From: Sulfurimonas sp.
GTDB lineage: Bacteria > Campylobacterota > Campylobacteria > Campylobacterales > Sulfurimonadaceae
Length of the DNA stretch: 6,900 nt
Direction: 5' to 3'
NCBI GenBank assembly: GCA_027047745.1
Contig: JALTUB010000114.1
Span: 1 to 6,900 of the forward strand
Made by a program: the position numbers and the translations under genes. A model generated the notes under the pieces. The model made no database searches. It saw only the letters and a program-made list of their open reading frames with translations, and was not told the DNA's origin. Each line of letters begins with the position of its first letter. The stretch's first letter is position 1. Below are positions 1 through 4,599 of this stretch, one piece after another.

Positions 1-82
1 CTCTACCACCCGATAAAGGGCGATAGAGCCTAATTGTAGTAAGTATCATGATTTTATGAGTATGGTAATTTTAAAGAGATTT
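1..82. other. unassigned left edge with imperfect GC-rich hairpin
   Basis: No gene can be assigned with confidence here. Positions 1-28 are clearly more GC-rich than their surroundings and form an imperfect inverted repeat: CTCTA and CCC on the left pair with GGG and TAGAG on the right around a GATAAA loop, with two mismatches. Two coding readings remain open. On the plus strand, the first frame reads LYHPIKGDRA and stops with TAA at 31-33, which could be the C-terminus of an upstream gene. On the minus strand, an ATG at 49-47 opens MILTTIRLYRPLSGGR and runs off the edge, but it has no visible Shine-Dalgarno sequence. Positions 34-82 are AT-rich and show no convincing terminator. Confidence 0.2.
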
Positions 83-274
83 TTAGCTTTTATTGGTTGA
101 GTTACAGTCAGTATCTGAACCAAAAAAGCATCTTCTGTTTTTTATGATTTTGTAAAAAAAGAAAACAAGCATAGTGGTTGCTAGAATGACTCCCATGATA
201 GTTTGTCCATATAGACCGTGTTGATAAAAAAAGTAGCTACCGACATAAATCGTTATGGCGAGAATAAAACACAT
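83..274 (-). CDS. small two-helix membrane protein, function unknown
   Basis: Encodes 63 residues that I do not recognise. Two hydrophobic stretches, about residues 2-18 and 24-42, are separated by a short YQHGLYGQ turn. The positive KIIKNRR that follows suggests a membrane hairpin with both ends in the cytoplasm. The short polar tail carries Cys49 and Cys57. I chose the ATG at 274 because AAAAGG (286-281) lies 6 bases before it. A GTG at 298 in the same frame would add MYNFKRIL, which supplies positive charges before the first helix, but it has no ribosome binding site, so the longer form cannot be excluded. The gene diverges from the 64-residue gene at 358. Membrane location is inferred from hydrophobicity alone. 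Confidence 0.6.
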   Translation of the reverse strand: MCFILAITIYVGSYFFYQHGLYGQTIMGVILATTMLVFFFYKIIKNRRCFFGSDTDCNSTNKS

Positions 275-312
275 AAGTATCCTTTTAAAGTTATACACAA
301 ATGATACACACT

Positions 313-323
313 TTTATAGTATA
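313..323 (-). promoter_or_regulatory. possible -10 region for the small membrane protein gene
   Basis: Read on the minus strand, two overlapping -10-like hexamers occur: TATACT (323-318) and TATAAA (318-313). The second would start RNA near 306 and give a leader of about 30 nt before the ATG at 274. These bases partly coincide with the plus-strand -10 box at 320-325, so if both are used the two promoters compete for the same DNA. AT-rich DNA yields such hexamers by chance, hence the low confidence. Confidence 0.3.
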
Positions 324-325
324 AT
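320..325 (+). promoter_or_regulatory. TATAAT -10 box of the GMC dehydrogenase unit
   Basis: A perfect TATAAT preceded by an AT-rich stretch and no clear -35, the usual form of sigma-70 promoters in Campylobacterota. Transcription would start near 332, leaving a leader of about 26 nt that includes the strong ribosome binding site at 346-352. Confidence 0.6.
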
Positions 326-345
326 ATTCTTAAACAAAAGAGAAA

Positions 346-352
346 AAGGAGG
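346..352 (+). promoter_or_regulatory. strong Shine-Dalgarno for the 64-residue gene
   Basis: AAGGAGG is a near-complete match to the anti-Shine-Dalgarno sequence, 5 bases before the ATG at 358. It is the strongest ribosome binding site in the window. The next gene (557) has none of its own that I can see, so translation may couple through this first gene. Confidence 0.75.
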
Positions 353-357
353 ACATC

Positions 358-552
358 ATGTGTATCCCTCATGGAGCTATGGGTTCAAAAAGTAATGGTT
401 TTGTAAAAGAAAAAAAACCACCAAAACATCTGCAAAGAGTATCTCAAGATGAGTTTGAAGAAGGTGATCCTGATTTTATTGACGAGCGAACAAGTGAATA
501 TAAACCAAAGAAAAAACTATCTTTTTTAGATAAACTTATCAAAGATTTATAG
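358..552 (+). CDS. 64-residue hydrophilic protein of unknown function, first gene of the GMC unit
   Basis: I do not recognise this protein. It is small, soluble-looking and charged. It starts MCIPHGAMG, has a lysine/proline-rich section (about residues 18-25), an acidic middle (DEFEEGDPDF, about 31-40) and a short amphipathic C-terminal helix (LSFLDKLIKDL). There is no signal peptide or membrane segment, so it probably stays in the cytoplasm. The N-terminal C-x-x-H is not a c-type haem motif. The start is firm: ATG preceded by AAGGAGG and a TATAAT promoter. The gene ends 4 bases before the Tat-signal gene, so the two are almost certainly co-transcribed. Its position suggests a role in assembly, folding or control of the dehydrogenase, but nothing in its sequence shows that. 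Confidence 0.75.
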   Translation: MCIPHGAMGSKSNGFVKEKKPPKHLQRVSQDEFEEGDPDFIDERTSEYKPKKKLSFLDKLIKDL

Positions 553-556
553 TCTC

Positions 557-1054
557 ATGATAAGCAACTTAAACTCTCGTAGAAACTTTTTAAAAGCTGG
601 ATTTCTCTCTAGTGCTGTTTTTGTTATGAGTGGATGTGAACTCTTTAGCGTGAGCACTCCACAAGAGACCATAAAAGTTTTACAAAATGACCTCTTTCCA
701 AAAGCTAAAGAGCTTGGTGTCAGTACGAGTGGATATATTAGTATCATTTTACATCACTCTCGAGTTAGTGATGAAGATAAACTGTTTATCAAAAATGGTG
801 TAAAATGGCTTAACGAAGAGGCTGTTAAAATGCACAAAGCTACTTATGTAAAATTGTTATCAACTCAAAGAGAAGAAGTTTTAAAAAAAATAGTCCAAAC
901 GCAGTGGGGTGAGAGTTTTATGTATAACATGAACAGTTATCTTTTTGAAGCAATGTTAGGAGACCCTATTTATGGTGGTAACAACAAAGAAGCTGGTTGG
1001 AAATGGCTTGAGTTTACAGGTGGACAACCAAGACCTAAAGAGATGTTTTTATAA
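557..1054 (+). CDS. gluconate 2-dehydrogenase subunit 3-like protein with Tat signal (small subunit / escort)
   Basis: 165 residues. The N-terminus carries a textbook twin-arginine motif, SRRNFLK (residues 7-13), then a hydrophobic stretch (about 14-25) ending VMSGC. Cys27 could therefore be a lipobox cysteine, though Met at -3 is unusual. The rest is mainly helical. Its C-terminal part (EAMLGDPIYGGN, then a GW and GGQPRP pattern) is typical of the gluconate 2-dehydrogenase subunit 3 family. In related FAD dehydrogenases this small subunit brings the catalytic flavoprotein, which has no signal of its own, through the Tat system and stabilises it. The gene directly after this one is such a flavoprotein, overlapping by 1 base (TAATG). 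The ATG at 557 lies 4 bases after the previous stop and has no clear Shine-Dalgarno, so translational coupling is likely. The folded complex should act in the periplasm, perhaps lipid-anchored. Confidence 0.85.
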   Translation: MISNLNSRRNFLKAGFLSSAVFVMSGCELFSVSTPQETIKVLQNDLFPKAKELGVSTSGYISIILHHSRVSDEDKLFIKNGVKWLNEEAVKMHKATYVKLLSTQREEVLKKIVQTQWGESFMYNMNSYLFEAMLGDPIYGGNNKEAGWKWLEFTGGQPRPKEMFL

Positions 1055-2709
1055 TGTATGATGTCTGTATAATAGGGAGTGGAGCAGGTGGTTCACCTAT
1101 AGCGTATGAGCTATCAAACGCAGGTTTTAAGGTTGTTGTTTTAGAAAAAGGTAAAAACTACACCGAGGATGACTTTAACAAAGATGAGTTAGCAGTATGT
1201 CGTCGTGATATGTTTACTCCTCCTCTAAATGAACAAAAACATATCATAAACGAGTATAAAGAAGATGGCTCATTTACTCGTTATGATGGTGAAGAGTCAG
1301 GCTGGAACTTTTGGAATGGCTCTATGGTTGGTGGTTCTTCAAATCTGATGAGTGGTTATTTTCATCGCCTTAAGCCAAATGATTTCAAACTAAAGTCTGT
1401 TTATGGTGAGATAAAAGGTGCAAATGTTGTTGATTGGGCTATCTCTTATGAGGATTTAGAACCTTATTATACAAAGGTAGAAAAAGTTGTCGGTGTTAGT
1501 GGTCGTGTTATAAAACACAAACACCAAGAACCTCGCTCAACTGCCGATTTTCCTTATCCAGAGTTACAAACTAACAGTGTTACTAAATGGTTTGATAAGG
1601 CATGTGATATTTTGGGATATGAGTTCATGCCAACACCTCGTGCAGTTTTAAGTTTAGATGCACTTGGACGACATGGGTGCTACTACTCAAACTTTTGTGG
1701 AAGTTATGGTTGTGCTAGTGGAGCTAAGGGAAGTGCAAGAGCAGCACTTTTACAAAAGTGTTCGGCTAAGATAATCACGGATGCTTTTGTTTATAAACTT
1801 GATAGCGAAAAAGAGAGGGTAACTAAAGCTTATTATTACACAAAGCATGGTTTTGCACACTCCATAGAAGCAAAAATCTTTGTTCTCTCAGCCCAAGCCA
1901 TAGAGAGTTCTCGTTTGCTACTTAACTCAAAAAACAGGTTTTTTCCAAATGGTTTAGCAAACTCAAGTGGTGAAGTGGGTAAAAATCTTATCTTCTCTGC
2001 TGGTGGCAGTGGAAGTGGCAGATTTATATTTGAAAAACTCACTAAAGAGCAACAACATGAACTTATGCAAGTAGGTCTTTTTTTCAATCGCTCACTTCAA
2101 GATTGGTATGATTATGAGCTTGATGATAAAAAATACAAGGGTGGAACTATTGACTTTCTTTTTGAACATCAAAATATCATCTCTCGTGTTTTAAGAGAGA
2201 CTTATGATGATGATGGAAATCTTTTATGGGGAGAGGCTTTAGCCAAAAAAGTTCACAAAAAACTCACAACGACAAGGGTGCTAACCTTTGAGGTTTTTAA
2301 TGACTGGTTGCCGACTGATATGTGTTTTGTTGGAGTGGATGAAAAGGTAAAAGATAAGTATGGTGTGCCTGTAGGTGTTATAAACCTTTATGGACATCCA
2401 CAGGATTTGAAAGTGGGTGAACATCTTGCAAAAAAAGCAGTAAAAGTCTTGCAAGAGATGGGTGCTGTTGAGGTGGATTACTCTATCTCTTCCTCACCAC
2501 CTTCAAATTTGGTAGCTGGTGGATGTAGATTTGGAGAAGATTCTAAAACTTCTGTTTTAGATAAAAACTGCAAGGCACATGATCTGCAAAACCTTTATGT
2601 AACAGATGCCTCATTTATGCCAACAGGAGGAAGTGTTCCATATACTTGGACGATTTACGCTAACTCTTTTCGCGTTGCAGATATAATCAAAAAAGAGTTA
2701 AGCACCTAA
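1054..2709 (+). CDS. GMC-family FAD-dependent oxidoreductase, large subunit of a periplasmic dehydrogenase
   Basis: 551 residues, normal length for the family. The N-terminal Rossmann motif GSGAGGS (8-14) is followed by the ribose-binding Glu31. A GMC signature lies around 89-110 (GSMVGGSSNLMSG, then R105 and a DF). The C-terminal GMC domain includes GGCRFGED (489-496), NLYVTDASFMPTGG (513-526) and a final ADIIKKEL. Three cysteines (209, 215, 220; C-x5-C-x4-C) sit where the glucose dehydrogenase alpha subunit of Burkholderia holds a 3Fe-4S cluster. In my hand alignment the usual catalytic His before the G-T-C-R-M-G-type motif is Leu486, and the usual Asn before T-x-T-I is Pro529. The reading frame is intact at both places. 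There is no signal peptide; export probably relies on the Tat-bearing partner upstream. Substrate and electron acceptor are unknown, and no cytochrome gene is next to it. The family assignment is firm; activity is not. Confidence 0.88.
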   Translation: MYDVCIIGSGAGGSPIAYELSNAGFKVVVLEKGKNYTEDDFNKDELAVCRRDMFTPPLNEQKHIINEYKEDGSFTRYDGEESGWNFWNGSMVGGSSNLMSGYFHRLKPNDFKLKSVYGEIKGANVVDWAISYEDLEPYYTKVEKVVGVSGRVIKHKHQEPRSTADFPYPELQTNSVTKWFDKACDILGYEFMPTPRAVLSLDALGRHGCYYSNFCGSYGCASGAKGSARAALLQKCSAKIITDAFVYKLDSEKERVTKAYYYTKHGFAHSIEAKIFVLSAQAIESSRLLLNSKNRFFPNGLANSSGEVGKNLIFSAGGSGSGRFIFEKLTKEQQHELMQVGLFFNRSLQDWYDYELDDKKYKGGTIDFLFEHQNIISRVLRETYDDDGNLLWGEALAKKVHKKLTTTRVLTFEVFNDWLPTDMCFVGVDEKVKDKYGVPVGVINLYGHPQDLKVGEHLAKKAVKVLQEMGAVEVDYSISSSPPSNLVAGGCRFGEDSKTSVLDKNCKAHDLQNLYVTDASFMPTGGSVPYTWTIYANSFRVADIIKKELST

Positions 2710-2933
2710 TCTTCTCTATACTTGGAGATTCCACAAGGCTGATTTGGTGTTGGTGGATTTTCCTTTAAGTATGTTAAATCTTCTAGCGTTTGATCCAAAA
2801 CTCTTTTTTGTTGGAGTATTGGTAGCATAAGATTATCTTTTTCATTAAGAGGTATATCCCAGTCTAAAAGTATGGCTTGTACTTCATCATCAAGTTCTTT
2901 AAGTGCATTTTTTATATGTTGGATTGAATTCAT
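2706..2933 (-). CDS. small helical protein of unknown function, possibly leaderless
   Basis: 75 residues, not recognised. It reads as two or three amphipathic helices (about residues 2-22 and 28-58) with many Leu, Glu and Lys residues, then a proline-rich tail (ENPPTPNQPCG). No signal peptide or membrane helix is visible, so it is probably cytoplasmic. Its composition looks like real protein, and no larger gene on the other strand covers it. The ATG at 2933 has no Shine-Dalgarno, but a TGT-TATACT extended -10 ends 6 bases before it, so the mRNA may begin at the ATG itself. Its stop (TAG, 2708-2706) overlaps the TAA stop of the GMC gene tail to tail. At its start it diverges from rpmI. Confidence 0.65.
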   Translation of the reverse strand: MNSIQHIKNALKELDDEVQAILLDWDIPLNEKDNLMLPILQQKRVLDQTLEDLTYLKENPPTPNQPCGISKYRED

Positions 2934-2939
2934 GCCCGA

Positions 2940-2948
2940 AGTATAACA
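2940..2948 (-). promoter_or_regulatory. extended -10 promoter placing the start at the ATG of the 75-residue gene
   Basis: The minus strand reads TGT then TATACT (TGn extension plus -10 hexamer; hexamer at 2945-2940). A start 6-8 bases downstream falls on or next to the ATG at 2933, leaving no room for a leader. This fits the lack of a ribosome binding site. Confidence 0.5.
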
Positions 2949-2968
2949 AAATATAAGAAAATTTTAGG

Positions 2969-2974
2969 TATAAT
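2969..2974 (+). promoter_or_regulatory. TATAAT -10 box of rpmI-rplT
   Basis: A perfect TATAAT in an AT-rich stretch (TTTTAGG before it), with no obvious -35. RNA would begin near 2981, giving a leader of about 35 nt before the rpmI ATG at 3016. It lies back to back with the promoter of the divergent 75-residue gene. Confidence 0.65.
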
Positions 2975-3015
2975 TTCACCCTCAAATTATGAGAATTTTA
3001 TGCAAAGGATTATCG

Positions 3016-3207
3016 ATGCCAAAAATGAAATCGGTAAAAGGCGCTGTAAAGCGTTTTAAAGTTAAGAAAAATGGTACAGTTAAGCGTGGAACAGCGTTTA
3101 GAAGTCATATTTTAACTAAACAAGATGCACAGACTCGTCGCGAGCAAAACACTTCAAAAGTGATTTCTAAAGCAGATGAGAAAAACATCAAGGCTATGAT
3201 TAACTAG
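3016..3207 (+). CDS. rpmI: 50S ribosomal protein L35
   Basis: 63 residues, the usual size of bacterial L35. It begins MPKMKSVKGAVKRFKVKKNG and continues with the family's basic pattern (KRGTAFRSHILTKQ, then a TRREQ segment in place of the common KRKR). L35 is a small basic protein of the large ribosomal subunit. The ATG at 3016 is right because it gives the standard MPKMK start and has AAAGGA (3004-3009) 6 bases before it; an in-frame ATG at 2989 would add nine residues foreign to the family. It is co-transcribed with rplT, as in nearly all bacteria. infC, its neighbour in many genomes, is not upstream here; Campylobacter also keeps infC elsewhere. Confidence 0.97.
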   Translation: MPKMKSVKGAVKRFKVKKNGTVKRGTAFRSHILTKQDAQTRREQNTSKVISKADEKNIKAMIN

Positions 3208-3312
3208 AGATAGTTTGTCGTTAAACTCTCCATTTTTATATAAATGGGCAAGACCACCAAAGTAGTGGCACCCTGATTACAGTATGTGACTGGGTAAAGA
3301 AAAAGGAAAAAT
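3208..3312 (+). promoter_or_regulatory. structured rpmI-rplT spacer, candidate L20 operator
   Basis: About 105 nt between two co-transcribed ribosomal genes, unusually long, with several possible hairpins in a row. (A) GAG (3207-3209) and AGTTT (3212-3216) pair with AAACT and CTC (3223-3230). (B) CCATTT (3230-3235) pairs with AAATGG (3242-3247). (C) CCAC (3254-3257) pairs with GTGG (3265-3268). (D) ACCC (3270-3273) pairs with GGGT (3292-3295), with an inner TTACA/TGTGA stem (3277-3281 with 3285-3289). No U-tract follows any of them, so they are not terminators. Stem D ends 7 bases before the AAGGA (3303-3307) of rplT. L20 is known to repress its own operon by binding mRNA that mimics its 23S site in E. 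coli and Bacillus; a similar role here is an inference from position and fold. An RNA-processing site is the alternative. Confidence 0.45.
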
Positions 3313-3672
3313 ATGCCAAGAGTAAAAACTGGTGTCGTTCGTAGAAAAAGACACAAAAGAATATTAAAATTAGCAAAAGGTTTCTATAGTGGTCGTCGTA
3401 AACACTTTAGAAAAGCTAAGGAACAACTAGAGCGTTCAATGATGTACGCATTCCGTGACCGTAAACAAAAGAAACGCGAATTCCGTAAATTATGGATTAT
3501 CCGTATCAATGCTGCGGCTCGTTTAAATGGGATGAATTACTCATCTTTCATGAACGGTGTTCACAAATCTGGTGTCGAACTTGACCGTAAAATTCTTGCT
3601 GATATGGCGATGAATGATGCTGCTGCGTTTAGTGCAGTTGCTGAAGCTTCTAAAGCTGCATTAGCAAAATAA
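3313..3672 (+). CDS. rplT: 50S ribosomal protein L20
   Basis: 119 residues, the standard length. It shows the family's hallmark basic N-terminus (MPRVKTGVVRRKRHKRILKL), then AKGFYSGRRKHFRKAKEQ and the conserved core YAFRDRKQKKREFRKLWIIRINAAAR, here at about residues 45-70, followed by GVELDRKILADMA. L20 binds 23S rRNA early in assembly of the large subunit and in several bacteria represses its own operon. ATG 3313 has AAGGA (3303-3307) 5 bases upstream. The Ala-rich C-terminal end (AAAFSAVAEASKAALAK) is usual. The gene is followed at once by a strong terminator, so the unit ends here. Confidence 0.98.
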   Translation: MPRVKTGVVRRKRHKRILKLAKGFYSGRRKHFRKAKEQLERSMMYAFRDRKQKKREFRKLWIIRINAAARLNGMNYSSFMNGVHKSGVELDRKILADMAMNDAAAFSAVAEASKAALAK

Positions 3673-3680
3673 TTTCTTCT

Positions 3681-3709
3681 CTTTCCCTTTTTACAAGGGA
3701 AAGATTTTT
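3681..3709 (+). terminator. rho-independent terminator of rpmI-rplT
   Basis: A perfect 9-bp stem, CTTTCCCTT (3681-3689) with AAGGGAAAG (3695-3703), a 5-base TTTAC loop, then ATTTTT. It starts 8 bases after the rplT stop. On the other strand the bases after the stem (AGAAGAAATT) are not a U-tract, so it should work poorly for the converging signalling operon. Confidence 0.92.
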
Positions 3710-3720
3710 CACTCGTAAAA

Positions 3721-4599
3721 TCACCTAAATATAACTTTATTTCGACCGTCTCCTTTAGCCGTATATAAGGCTTCATCAGCTATTTTTAGTAGAGCATCTA
3801 AACTTTTTGTTTGAGGATTTGCCATAGCTATACCCTCACTGATAGTGCATTTTACAAGTGTGCCATCCTCTGTAAATGTTTCACATAGTTCTACCTGAGT
3901 ACGAAGTAGTTCTATTTTTTCTTTTACTTCTTTTTGATTCTCTTTATGACAAAGAATAGCAAACTCTTCTCCACCAACTCGTCCAAAAACAGACTCTTTG
4001 CAAAGATTTCCTTTTATGCAAGTAGCGATATTTTTGATAACTAAATCTCCAACAGGATGCCCATAAGTATCATTTACATTTTTAAACTTATCAATATCTA
4101 TCATGATGGCAAAAAGATTTTCTTTTGAGGTATCAAATATTTCAACAGCTATCTCAAAAAACTTTCTTCTATTGTAAATTCCTGTCATGGCGTCATAAGA
4201 AGCAATATATTCAAGATTTTCAATAAGTGTGCGTAGTTTTAGTTGAGTTTTTATGCGTGCTAAAAGTTCAAGTGGTTTAAATGGTTTTGTTATATAGTCA
4301 CTGCCACCTATCGCATAAGCTTCTTCTATAGTTTTTTCATCGCTTTTGGCAGTGATAAAGATGATGGGAATCTCTTTTGTTTTTTTATTGTCTCGTATAT
4401 GTTGGCATACTTCAAAACCATCCATTTCAGGCATCATTATGTCCAATAAAACTAAATCTATATGCTCTTTATCTAAAATTTCTAATGCACTTGTTCCATC
4501 GAGTGCCACAAGGATTTCATACTTCTTGCCAATCAGTTCTAAAAGTATATCTATGTTTGTACTAGTATCATCAACTATAAGTATCTTTTTACTATTCAT
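3721..4599 (-). CDS. response regulator with diguanylate cyclase (GGDEF) output
   Basis: 292 residues. A receiver domain (about 1-120) starts KKILIVDD, with phosphoacceptor Asp53 in LVLLDIMMP, Thr83 (FITA) and Lys105 (TKPF). A GGDEF domain follows (about 130-292): DAMTGIYNRR, MIDIDKFKNVNDTYGH with metal ligand Asp168, and the active-site signature GGEEF (209-213), a catalytically competent variant. It should make cyclic di-GMP from two GTP in the cytoplasm when phosphorylated. The inhibitory RxxD site normally five residues before GGDEF reads CKES, so product feedback there is probably absent. The ATG overlaps the end of the kinase gene by 8 bases and has GGAG 7 bases upstream, so the two are translated together and this regulator is the likely last acceptor in the kinase's relay. 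It has the layout of PleD/WspR-type regulators. Confidence 0.93.
   Translation of the reverse strand: MNSKKILIVDDTSTNIDILLELIGKKYEILVALDGTSALEILDKEHIDLVLLDIMMPEMDGFEVCQHIRDNKKTKEIPIIFITAKSDEKTIEEAYAIGGSDYITKPFKPLELLARIKTQLKLRTLIENLEYIASYDAMTGIYNRRKFFEIAVEIFDTSKENLFAIMIDIDKFKNVNDTYGHPVGDLVIKNIATCIKGNLCKESVFGRVGGEEFAILCHKENQKEVKEKIELLRTQVELCETFTEDGTLVKCTISEGIAMANPQTKSLDALLKIADEALYTAKGDGRNKVIFR

Noticed and set aside
275..298. GTG start for the small membrane protein
   Set aside because: No ribosome binding site before it, whereas AAAAGG stands 6 bases before the ATG at 274; kept only as an alternative.
361..372. C-I-P-H at the start of the 64-residue protein as a haem or metal site
   Set aside because: A c-type haem needs C-x-x-C-H, and one Cys with one His is not enough to call a metal site.
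547..747. 66-residue minus-strand reading frame across the Tat-subunit gene start
   Set aside because: Opposite a supported gene, no recognisable motif.
1836..2087. 83-residue minus-strand reading frame inside the GMC gene
   Set aside because: Lies opposite a firmly supported gene, with serine/cysteine/proline-rich composition typical of an antisense shadow.
2989..3015. Upstream in-frame ATG for L35
   Set aside because: It would add nine residues (MRILCKGLS) absent from the family, and the AAAGGA site serves the ATG at 3016.
3681..3709. Bidirectional use of the rplT terminator
   Set aside because: Read on the minus strand the stem is followed by AGAAGAAATT, not a U-tract.
3561..3776. 71-residue minus-strand reading frame spanning the end of rplT and the terminator
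   Set aside because: Crosses the terminator hairpin and overlaps two solid genes.
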